NCBI RefSeq assembly: GCF_000203795.2
Contig: NW_006281104.1
Span: 1,264,278 to 1,328,277 of the forward strand
From: Batrachochytrium dendrobatidis JAM81
Taxonomy: Eukaryota; Chytridiomycota; Chytridiomycetes; Rhizophydiales
DNA length: 64,000 nucleotides
Direction of reading: 5' to 3'
Shown here one piece after another: positions 11,801-22,736 of this stretch (the stretch's first letter is position 1; every line of letters begins with the position of its first letter). Below the pieces are notes generated by a model, which did not search any database, was not told where the DNA came from, and worked only from the letters and a program-made list of their open reading frames with translations. The position numbers were made by a program, and so were the translations under genes.

Positions 11801-14800
11801 ATCATGATGTTCTTGCAGCTCATCCAATTGTTTGAGCAATGCATCACGCTCAGCTTCCAATTCAGCCTTTTCTTGATCGTGTTTTTCTACATTGCCCATG
11901 ATGGTAGTCTCAAGCTCAACGCTACGTGATTTGGCAGTATCATGATGTTCTTGCAGCTCATCCAACTGTTTGAGCAATGCATCACGTTCAGCTTCCAATT
12001 CAGCCTTTTCTTGATCGTGTTTTTCGACATTGCCCATGATAGTAGTCTCAAGTTCAACGCTACGTGATTTGGCAGTATCATGATGTTCTTGGAGTTCATC
12101 CAGTTGTTTGAGCAATGCATCACGCTCAGCTTCCAATTCAGCCTTTTCTTGATCGTGCTTTCCAATATTGCCCATAATGGTAGTCTCAAGTTTATCTTTT
12201 TGCAAGGTAAATGTTTGTTGCAGATCTTCTAGGTATGCAATTCTTGATTGCAATTCTTGACGCTCATTTTCCATTTTCATTAGTGTCAAAGTTTTTTCGT
12301 TGGATAGTTTCAACACTGTTTCTTGAAGATCGCCAGCTTCTTTCTTTAAACAAGACAGTTGTGTTTCTTGGTCCATATGTCTTTTGTTAAAATCGTCATG
12401 GTCGCCATTGCATTGTTTAGCTACATTACTTGCTTGATGGGTGAATGATGCAAGTTTAGATTCCAGTTCTTTAATGTAGATTTGTGCATTTTCTAAATCA
12501 TGGTACTCTTTTTGACGTGCTTGAGTTGGAATAGTGTTAACATTGCTGCTTCTTGAAATTGATAGTCTCGAAGCATTATCAAGTTCTTTCAAGTATAAAT
12601 AAAAAAGTTAGTTCATGTGCTTGTACATTGTAGATATTTCAGCAAAAACCAGCCATAACATTTAAATGGTTAAACATACTTGACTCTGTTTCAAAAGAAT
12701 CATCATCGTCTTGTAACATACGTTCAGTCTCTTCTGTTGAAATGTTGCCATAAACAACCTCGGGAACTGACAAAGAAGAAGGTTTTATACCAAACCAGTT
12801 GCCCCAGCCATTGGATTTGCTCTTTACAGAAATGTTATCTGGTATATCTTCTACTTTAGGCTGAGACTGCAATTCCTTGGTTTTTTGCTCCAGATTATCT
12901 TTATAGCTTTGAAGACTAAACTCCAAATGACGAATACGAGCATTTGCAATGGATAGATTGGCACTATTCGGATCCGCATTAAAAATGGTTTGAACTTCCT
13001 TTTCAGCAACGGCAACTGGGTGAACATTGTTTACATCAAAACTAGACCGCTCTAAAGAGCGATGCTGTAGCTGAGAGATAAGAGTGTCCATTTCCTGAGT
13101 TTTCATAACTAGTCGCATGTTTTCTTGTCGTGTTGAAAATAAGTTCTGCTCTGCCAAATGTACTGCAGACTGTGTTTCTGCTTGTAACGTAGCCTGGCTA
13201 TCTACTTGTGCCTGTAGTTCGGCAAGGCGAGCAGTTAGCGCGTCTTTATCTGATAGTGCAGCAGAAAGTCTGTCAGCCATACAGATCGTATCCATGTGTG
13301 ATGATGGCTGGAATGAAGTTGCAACTCCAGTGGAACTCAAAGCAGCTAGATCTCTGCTTTGATCGCCATTTTCAGAAATCTCACTTAGTACAGGTGAACC
13401 GTTGAGTGATGCATTTTCAGCTTGAATTGGGAAATAGTATTGGGTTTCGTTAGCCACAAACCCAGTGCCAGGTTGATCATCTCGTGAAACCTGATAATTT
13501 TGTGGGGTGGGCGAATTGGCTGTATTATGGTCTGCAGTGTATGAGGAATTCAAGTCCTGAGTGGTATTTCGGGTAAACCAGCCAGTCCACATATTAGAAA
13601 GAGCAGAAGGATTCCCTGTTTTTTCCTTTTCAATATTATGAGACTGGTCAGCAATACCTCGATCTTGTCCAACTTCGATTTTATCTTCATTTTCCCATAG
13701 CTTGGTTCCAATGGCATGTGCTGAAAATTCGGGTTGAGACTCGATTTGAGCGTCGTTGTTTTGAACAGATTTTGGTGTGGAAAATGCTAAATGAGCCGCT
13801 TCATGGAGCTTATCCGAGGAAAAGGCAGATTCTGATGCTTGAGAGTCCGACTTCTTTGACTCGAGAAGTTGTTCAAGAATCACTATGCGGTCACGCAACA
13901 AAACTGCTTCGTTTTCAATATCTGCTATGTACGAACTGGAATAGTTTTGTAAACCATTCGCATTTTCAAGCTTCAAATTTTGAACTGGTGTATCAACTTC
14001 CAGACTATGCTCGCGATCATTTGTAGGTTCAAATTCTATTGGCGATGTTGATGTGTCTGTCATAGTAAGAGATTTTACAACTTGTACTACTCAAAAAATA
14101 GCAAGTGTTAGCATACGAACAATAATTCACAATTGAACCCCAAATCACACTAACCTGGCTGAAGAATCCCCATTGTTTGAGTGAATTTGCACGCACTGTT
14201 TTCGATATTCGACATTTTCTGCATGTAATTTTGATGCAAATCGGCATACTTGGATTGAAGTTCGTGTAATTCCAGTTGCAAATTCGTAGACAGTTTGTAC
14301 TCTGACTCGTGTGCACCAATATTGCAAAAATCAGCAACTGGCGTAGAATCTAGCTCTGATGAATGTTTCGACAAACTGCGTGATTCTGATTCAACTGCAA
14401 GCATGTTTGAATCCTGCACATCATTCAATGTTTCAGTTGACTGAGATTCAGTTAATACCGTAGGAGTTTGAGTAGCAGATTCCAATCGAGTTATCAAAGC
14501 CATACGATTCTGCAAAGCGTTATACAACACTTCCAATTGCGAAAGACGAACAAGCTCTTTCTGCATTTTGTGCACATCAAATTGGTCTTGTGTAACACTA
14601 TCCAAAGACTGATTTTCATGCTCACCCAATGATTTCTAGAGTATAACAAATGTTAAAAAAGACTGGGATATAGCATTTTGCATGTAGAGCAAAATATATA
14701 ATTTATAAATGTATATTTACCATGCTTGATACCAGACCATCATTGGTTTTCAAGGGAGCATGCGACTTTACCAAAGAATCGCGAGAATGGTCAGAGATTG

Positions 14801-17800
14801 AGCCAGGTGTCGACTTTTGTGCTTTAGATTGAATAGAAGGCGTATCAAGTAAGATAGGTGTATTATTTACCGATACAGTTCTGCTTTTTTCAAGCTCTTC
14901 CAATGAACTATCCGAGTCTCGATGTTGATAGGCCATTTTATAATACTCTACAGTACGAGAAAGCGCACGTTGAGTCGCTTCAGCATATGCTAATTTAGAT
15001 CGCAAATCATTTACAGTAAGCTCAGACTCGTCCTGATCCAATTCTTTATCAGCTGGAGCCGTTAATTGATCTTGAAGTTGCTCAATGATTGTGACAAATC
15101 TTTGCTCCCGCTGACTAGCAGAGTCAACAATACGACGCAACTCTGCACTAATTTCTTGTTCTTCATGAAGCTTCCAAGACACAATACCAAGTTCACCAGC
15201 AAGCCATGCAAGACGAGCAATACCCTGAGAATCAATCTGCTGGCATTTAATGCTTAGCTGATTCAATAGTCTCATCAACTCCCGATTTGATGCTCGACCC
15301 GATACAGATACAAAAGAAGCAGCACTGGTAGGATCAGGAGAAATGGGTCGAGAAGTAGGAGATATAGAGCGTCCAGCCGGTGGCAAGTTAAAGTATACAG
15401 GAGCAATAGCTCGTTCAGAAGTAAGTGTAGGCGACACAACGGCCATACGATCTAATTTTAATTTCAACTGTACAATTTCTGCCTGAGATTGAGCACTTGA
15501 CTCTGAAGAAACATATGTAAGATGGTCGTGCTTTTTCTGTAATAATTCATATTCGCTTTCTAAATGCTTGTGTTTTTCCAAAAAGTCGGCATATCGTTGC
15601 AAACTGTTGGCATATTCAGTGCCTAGAGTGTTGTTGGATTGTGTGAGGTTATCGAGTTGAGCGCGTAATTCAGCTACCAGAGCTGCATGATCAGCTTTGG
15701 TAGCTTCAAGATTGGACACGTTGGACTGCAAAAGGCGTTGAAGATATTTGATTTTGAGAATCAATGCTTCATCTGTTTTGGCATTTTGTGAGGATTTGGG
15801 GGGTTGTGGCTGTAGTGCTTTATGCTCTGTCTCGAAATCTAAAGTACGAGTATCAACAGTGGCAACTGATTCATGGGGTGTGTTAAGAGCCGAGTCAGTA
15901 GGACTAATGGCACTTGATAGACTTTTAGCAGATGACTCTAGCTTCTGCTGAAGTAAGCTATTTTGATGTGCAAGTGATTGAATTTGAACTCTTGCATCAC
16001 GAACGTTTCCGTAGAGAATTTGCACAGTTTCTTCATATTGGGAGACCTCGTTGTTGCGTTTAGAAATGTGTTCAGCAAACCGAGTTTCTAGCTCGAAATG
16101 TTTTTTTACAAAAGGATCGTGTTTGCCCTCAAGAGTCTTGATATCATCCTTCAATTGGTCAATAAGCTGCTGCTTTTCAGTCAACGTATCGACATGTTTT
16201 TTAATATGATCCTCTGATAAAGCCAGCTTGGTCAATACATTGGCATGTTCAGCATTAGTCAGACTAAGATCTGTATCTCGTTTTTCCAATTGTTTGGAAA
16301 AGTCTGTCGTCAACAAGTGCATTTTATAGTTGGCAATACCAGATTCGCCTTGCAGCCATGCTAATGCCAAATCTTGTTGAGTAAGTTCAAGAACAGGGCT
16401 AGAAGCAAAATCATTTTGAGTGGATTTTGAACGCGGTGAAACTGAAATCACATCGGTGTTGGTAAATGCATCTTTTGTCGAGACATCAGTAGTCAAACAA
16501 TCTGCTTTAGAATCAGCAAGATTGGGTTCAATTTTCTCAATGTGAGCAGTCCGAGTATTTTGTACTTTCAAGAGTGGTATGGTGGAATTGGTAGTGTGCT
16601 CGTGTAAAGAAAGTGTGTTGGATGTTGTACATGTGTTTTCAAATGAACCAGCATTAGTTGTATGCACTCTGTGAGCATCAATCAATTTTTGATCAGCAGT
16701 TTGTGTCAACTGGCATAAACGCGTTTCTTGGGTCTGCATGATATTTTTCAAAGTTTTGTTTTGAAGCTCTAGCTGTTCAATGTATACTGAGACAGGAAGC
16801 TGCTTTGTCAAATCAATAGAGTTGACATCTTTGATATTGTCTTGAACATTTGTATGATGAAACAACTGATTTCTGTAGTAGCGAGCAACGCGAGTCACTT
16901 CAAAAAGCCGTGCCTCCAACATACGAATACGGTTATCAGTCGTTAAAAGATTAACGTCTCCAGTAGATAATGAATGCTTATAGTCATTTAAGGAAGCAGA
17001 ACCAATCTTGGTAGAGTCGCTTGAACTAACTTGAGTGCTTTCCAATAACGATTGATTAAACTCGTCAAGGTAGGAATTAGATGAACCAACTGAAGAGTAC
17101 AATGTTTGCATGGAATTATTTTCATGTTTTCCTCCAGAAACACCTGCCATACCTGATGGTGTGTAAGACTCGGCCGAATTAACAGAATTACTTCTAGCCC
17201 TTGTTGAATCTACATGAGGGTCTAAAAATGGCCCTGTTACAAGTTGTCCGTGCTCCAATAATGCCCGCTTATCTGAAGATGGATTGACTGATGCAGAGGA
17301 ATTAAGCTGTGCCAGCGCTAATTCTGTAGAGATAAAATTGTAGTGACGCTCAAGGTTCTTGTAATCAACGCGGAGAGAGTCCAATTTAGACTGTACCAAT
17401 GCATTGACATGTTTTAAATCTGGAGGTAAAAGGGCTGCAGTGTTGTGAATCAATTTATGATCGCTTAAAGTGGGACCAGCCAAATTTGAGCGACTCGTAT
17501 CAGTAAGAGTTTTGATTTCGTTTTGAAGTTTTATAACAGTCTGTTGCAAATCTTTACAAGATAGTGTTGCCAATACTTGTTCGTCTATTATTTCAGTAGA
17601 AACCGTAGGTGGAATATGGCGTATACGATTGGAGAAAGAGAGTATATCACAAGACGACGACAGGTCAATCTGTTTAGGAGAGATTCTGGCAAGAAGTCGA
17701 CACATGGAGCTATTCAGTGTGTTGTGTATTTATTGCCAAGATCAATAGCGCATAAAATCAAATTACATGTTAGCTTGGCAATTTTATCAAGATTGTATGT

Positions 17801-19419
17801 CAAAATTCTAGTGCGTATAGAGCCAACAAGACTTACGATTCACTTGAAATGCTGTCTTTAAGATGCATTGCAAGTTTTGATGATTCAAAATCGGAATCCA
17901 TAACTGGACGTCCAGCAGCCAATGCAGCAAGGATTGGCTCGATTGAAGCCAAATGATGCTGAATTTGAGCTGAATCAACGTTGGGGGATGTCTTGCTTGA
18001 GGAATCAGATGATTTGGGTATTATCAAATCGACAAAATTAAACTTTGATGCAAATGTATTGTACGAATCAGTCGAGACATTCCAGGTGCGTCGAGTGAGT
18101 GAAAGAGTCAAAATAATTCCTGGTATGGCATCAGGTGTATGAGCTGCTTGATCGACAAGAGTTTGGCGAGAGCCCAAACCACGAAGTAAAATATTAACAG
18201 CTTCCGAGAGAGATGTCAACTGGTGTATGGAAGGGATTTCCAAGGAACTTGCCGAGTCGATATTTCTTCTAGGAAGAGATATGTTTGCACCTGTAGGGGC
18301 CAACAAATCAAAGACACGATCGCCAACGACTCCAATGTAAGAAAGTGACAAGGTAGAAGTACTGTTGTCATGCTTGCGATCGGCCTCACGGATACTTTGC
18401 AGAATCTCATCAATGGAGTGCAAAACAATACCTAAAACACAGATGCACACCAATCAGTAAAAATAATAAAGCCACATTTTTCAATTATGACAACCATGTG
18501 GAACAATGCAAAACAAATGTGGATTAACACAAGTCACATGGAGATGAAACCACCTTGCTTCAAATACTTGTTGTTTTGGATGGCTGCTTTGGACGGGGCA
18601 ATACAAGGCGATGGTTCTGACAATGGTTGAGAATTGACACAATAAAACACATGATCAAACCATACAAGTGGATTCTAATAAACAAAGTTAGTAAGACTTG
18701 CTGGATTAAAGAGTAACGATGGATTGAATGAAATTACATACTGAAACACTAATCAGAGTTGAAGATGGAACTGGAGTCATATTGGCGGTAGACTGAAGAG
18801 TACGACCCAATGACTTGACAGTAGTAAGCTGTGGTTGTAAAAAGGCCGTAACAAGTGGAGCCACATCTGTAGTATAGATGGATTCTAAAAGACTGTTTGA
18901 AAAAGCAGCCAATTCAGGACGATAATAGATATGATCAAAGATACAAGGATGATCGCAGTTGTTGAACACAATGGCATTCGACAAGTCATTTTCAGCAGAA
19001 TCAATCAAATGGCTGCTATTTTTTGTATTCAAGACATCGATGGACACAAGAGCAGAGGTGCTCGAAGGAGTACCGGCAGGAGCAACCAATAAGGAAATAG
19101 GTAGTCGAGTCTGAACATTCGATGTAGCGAGTGGCAATGCTGGCCCTTTTTGGCCCTGAAACGCCAAGCAATTGACGTTTGCTCGAGTGTGTTGCTGGAC
19201 AGAAGATGAATGAATGGTTTTGGCAATGACTGGAATTTGTGGTTCCAAAGAATCGCTCATGGCTGATTGTAGAATGTTTATCTGCTGTGAATGGGTTGTG
19301 TTGGGTGTTGACGAGTTTGTAGTAATTGTCGAGTTTGTCTTTGTTGTCGAGTTTGTAGTAGTTGCTAAAGTGTCAAGGTCTTCTTGTTGACAATGATCGT
19401 CAGAAACAATGTATTTCAT
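8840..19419 (-). CDS. Giant coiled-coil protein with a degenerate kinesin motor-like head (3,338 aa)
   Basis: Seven exons join in frame: 18742-19419, 18554-18674, 17837-18431, 14721-17709, 14155-14635, 12680-14086, 8840-12585 (10,017 nt). The N-terminal ~550 residues follow the kinesin motor fold in order. CIFDHIYYRPE and VAPLVTAFLQ match the strand and helix before the P-loop. GIVLHSIDEIL matches GIIPRALEDLF. LSYIGVVGDRVFDLL matches SYLEIYNEEIRDLL. FNFVDL matches the switch II strand, and SSKLAMHLKDSIS matches DSKLTRLLQDSLG. ISPK then DILSFSNRIRHI matches the final ISP and TLRYANRARNI elements. The P-loop, switch I (SSRSH) and switch II (DLAGSE) residues are all absent, so ATP hydrolysis is not expected. 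The rest is long coiled coil with Ser/Thr-rich linkers and nine near-identical 46-residue repeats (see 10955-12195). A basic tail ends in GWKPSK. The kinesin origin is inferred by eye; function is unknown, with scaffolding on microtubules, basal body or spindle pole the plausible range. Confidence 0.8.
10955..12195 (-). repeat. Nine tandem 138-bp coding repeats (46 aa each)
   Basis: The period is exactly 138 bp. The phrase encoding ETTIMGN recurs at about 11067, 11205, 11343, 11481, 11619, 11757, 11895, 12033 and 12171. Each unit encodes ETTIMGN(V/I)-K-HDQEKAELEAERDALL, then KQLDELQEHH and (D)TAKSRSVEL. The heptad-like charge pattern indicates coiled coil. Units differ by few bases, and outer units differ most (HYGTAKRNN at the C-terminal edge), as expected from recent unequal exchange. 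Because 138 is divisible by three, alternative frames also stay open here; those are shadows. Confidence 0.95.
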
Positions 19420-19594
19420 CAAGAGTAGTTCAAATATACGATGTTTGAATATACAACGCTTTCAGATACTCTTTGTCAAACTTGGTTTAAATGTATTCCA
19501 ATCATCACGTGGTTTCATGTGACTCAAATCTCACTTTGTAAAGTCTTGTCATTTTAATCTAAATTGCATTTTTATTCAACTGCAACATATCGGG
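19420..19594. promoter_or_regulatory. Divergent promoter between the giant gene and PDH E1 alpha
   Basis: The two genes start 175 bp apart on opposite strands, so this AT-rich interval must hold both promoters. No clear TATA box or operator is visible. Inferred from position only. Confidence 0.5.
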
Positions 19595-21265
19595 ATGTCG
19601 TTATTCTATTTAAAGTCCCGCGCTTCCATCAAGGCATTGGCTTCCAAGTCATATCTTGCTCGAACTTGCGCTTATAGCTCAGCCTCGGATCAAGCTGTGA
19701 CTTTCTCATTCAGTGACACTTCCTTTGAAACCCACAAATGCGATCCTTTGCCTACTTCTACAACTGCTACTCGTTCAGAGTTGCTTGCATTTTATGAAAA
19801 TATGGTCCTTATTCGTCGTCTGGAAACTGCTTGTGATAATGTATGGTAATCTTGGATTTTCTTGCCTAATTCATGGGTTTCGTTGCCTAATTCATGGTTC
19901 AAGCTGGGATCTGCATTCCATATCCTTCAACCCTTGTTGCTTAACCCTGGACTCTACAATTTTTTGTTTTTTTGGTATGTTTTATAGTTGTGTAGTCTCA
20001 ATAGTAGTGTTACATTGCATAACATCAATTGATCTCGTGCATTGCATGCAGCAATAAAGCGGCCAGTTTTTGTGCAAATTCACTAAACCTCGTAAATTAT
20101 TTACCCATCCCTAACCCTCAATTCCTAATGTCAAATGGTCTTGGATTCATTCAAATACTCGCATCTTTGCCAAACTTTCATTTGCTTCATTCTTGTACTT
20201 GAATTCAACATGTGCTTCATGTATAAGCCATCTTTAATCGTGTTTGGTCATTCTAATATTTTGATTTATTTCAGGCATACAAGGGAAAGTTGATCCGAGG
20301 ATTCTGTCATCTTTCTACTGGTCAAGAAGCTATTGCTTCTGGTATGGAAGCTGCAATCACAAAAGCCGATTCAATCATCACTGCATACCGCTGTCATGGA
20401 TTTACTATGAACCGTGGCGGCACACCTACTGAAATCATTTCCGAGCTTATGGGTCGTCGAGCTGGATCATCAAAAGGAAAAGGCGGTTCGATGCACTTGT
20501 TTGCTCCCGAGTTCTATGGTGGAAACGGCATTGTTGGTGCACAGGTAATAGCTTGTTTTCATGAATACCAATACAATCAAGATTAACAGATTTTAAACTC
20601 AGGTTCCTGTTGGTGCCGGTATTGCATTGGCACATCAATACCAAAAAAAAGATGCAATGTGTTTCTCCATGTACGGAGATGGTGCTGCCAATCAAGGTCA
20701 AGTCTTTGAGGCATACAATATGGCCAAACTATGGAATCTTCCCGTAGCATTTGTATGTGAAAACAATATGTATGGTATGGGTACTCCTGCTGGGCGTGCC
20801 GCTGCTTCCACAAAATACTTTACTCGTGGAGACTATGTTCCAGGTGTTCGTGTTGATGGTATGGATGTTCTAGCTGTTCGTGAAGCATGCAGATATGCTC
20901 GTGATTGGACAGTAACACAAGCCAAGGGCCCTATTGTTCTTGAAATGGTCACATATCGTTATGGTGGTCATTCCATGTCTGATCCTGGAACTACCTACCG
21001 CACACGTGAAGAAATTCAGCGCATGCGATCTACAAGTGATTGTATCAACTTGCTCAAAGAAAAGATTCTTTCAACAAATTCTGCAACAGAAGATGAACTA
21101 AAGGCCATTGAGAAAAAGGCAAGAGCCGAAATTGATCAAGCCGTTGAGGAGTCCAAGGCTTCTCCTGAGCCTGATATGTCAGAATTATTTACCGATGTGT
21201 ATGCAAAGGGTACTGAACCAGAGTATCTTCGTGGACGCACTCCAGATGAGATTCATTACTACTAA
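19595..21265 (+). CDS. PDHA1: Pyruvate dehydrogenase E1 component, alpha subunit (mitochondrial)
   Basis: Thiamine-diphosphate-dependent decarboxylation of pyruvate in the mitochondrial PDH complex. Three exons: 19595-19840, 20275-20544, 20603-21265, giving 392 residues (human 390). The first ~30 residues are rich in Ser, Arg, Lys and Ala without acids ([18 protein letters not shown]), as in a mitochondrial presequence. The core shows [32 protein letters not shown] and the ThDP motif [15 protein letters not shown] to ENN. The phosphorylation loop [15 protein letters not shown] carries the serine sites used by PDH kinase in other eukaryotes. Intron 1 (434 nt) is far longer than the others and contains a short direct repeat (TTGCCTAATTCATGG, near 19863 and 19883). 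The terminal [13 protein letters not shown] fits the family. Identity is firm. Confidence 0.96.
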
Positions 21266-21361
21266 GTATGAATTGTCATTTCAAACTAGTTTGCTGATCA
21301 ATACTACTGGAAACAAGTTTTCAAATCACATTTTATTGGTGTGCCTTTGCTCAATAAATTA

Positions 21362-22240
21362 CAGCCGTATTCACGTAAAACGAAACACTTTTGTAGATTG
21401 TTTCTTTTATAGAAACTCTCGAGTGTCTGAAAACACACTGATCATCATATGATTACAAACTATAGTTTTAAACTGATATTTTAATCCTGTTATTCTGTCT
21501 TGTAAAAAATCATGTTCATTGCAATCTAAAAATTCAAGACTGGAAGTGTTGATCGTTTTTGATTTGTCAATTTGATTTACAATTCGGAACATTTCATTTT
21601 AGTATAAAAAAAAGATGTTGAAAACTTTCCCAATTTTGAATCTGACAAAAGCGAATGGTTTGCATAGAATGCGGTAACACAGAACACTGTCGGTCACCAA
21701 GCTTAGAATATGTTTTACAAACCAAGACAAAGACGCTTGTTTATCCAAACCTTGAACACCAATGACAAGACGACACTGGATTTTACCTCGTCTGTTACTG
21801 GACAATGAGGTTATTGAAAACGCTCTTGGTTTCAACAGGTTAAGATGTGATGGTCTTACAGTCAAGCAAGTATGCAACAAACACTTTCAAGTCCATCAAT
21901 AACACTATTCTTGGACGTTGTGGCAAGCAAAAAGAACTTTGAGGATGTGTGAATCTCTAGAAAACTCTACTAAATCACATCTTGGCATTGTTTTGTTATT
22001 GGAAAAGTGTACTTGTTCACAACAAATGAATCTAGATCGACCATGGCACACACTTATCATTGTTGTATCCTAAAAGATTGGATACGTTTGTATTCAAGAA
22101 ACCAAGATTGTACATATCATGAATGCAACTCTACATGCCAATCACTCAATGGTTGGTTTGGAAAGTTGTAGATTGAACAAGTGATGTACTGCAACATGTG
22201 TTCAATGTCATTGTGCTTCACTTTACGTGAATACGGTTGC
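21362..22240. mobile_element. ~880-bp transposon-like element, same family as the MITE at 31723
   Basis: The left end reads CAGCCGTATTCACGTAAAA and is preceded by TA. The right end reads TTTACGTGAATACGGTTG, its inverted complement. The first ~110 bp resemble the right end of the 245-bp element at 31723-31967 (shared AAAACACAC...CAAACTATAGTTTT). The last ~150 bp match its left end in reverse: shared GTACATCACTTGTTCAATC and GAGTGATTGGCATGTAGAG. The interior holds only short frames and no recognisable transposase. It begins 96 bp after the PDH stop codon. A non-autonomous, larger family member is the best reading; two nested copies are the alternative. Confidence 0.65.
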
Positions 22241-22736
22241 AACAGTATACCCATCAAGCAAGACAGTTCAAGTCCAACTTCATTGATATACTGTTGGTGA
22301 AATGATTTGCACAATCACCATTTCACTTATTGCTACGAGTCTGAATAGCAAACCCCTTGAACCATTTCAATTTACTAAATTGTGGTGTACTGGTAGATCC
22401 TGATCTGAATTTCATGGAACTAGATCTATCAGTAGTCAAATACAAGGGAAAATTACTGCTTGCCCTCACTGAGACCAGCGTGTTCGAGTGCATCACGAAT
22501 TGGACAGATATGGGGCATACATTTTGATACTTTATCTAAACCAGCTTGTTATATTTCTTCAACCATAACACTCAAAATTACAGAGAATAGTAGCAAATAT
22601 AGCATCGTGATAAAAATCCCATTTGATCTAGGAACTAGATCCGGCCTAAGTTGCACGGTTTAAATCAATTTCAAGAGATCAACATGGTATCAGTACTATA
22701 AAACTCGGTATTTTTACCAAAGGAATAAACAGTGTA
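22241..22736. other. Intergenic region, no gene seen
   Basis: Spacer between the transposon-like element and the 3' end of the 542-residue membrane protein gene. It contains GAACTAGATC twice in direct orientation (near 22419 and 22632) and only short frames. Confidence 0.4.

Noticed and set aside
10891..11847. Long open frame with repeated MHCSNSWMSC-type phrases on the minus strand
   Set aside because: It is the alternative reading frame of the 138-bp coding repeat; the period keeps it open artificially. The main frame continues the 1,250-codon exon.
20030..20130. CCCTAACCC-like bases in the PDH intron suggesting a telomere remnant
   Set aside because: Only isolated partial units occur (CCCTAACCCTC), with no array.
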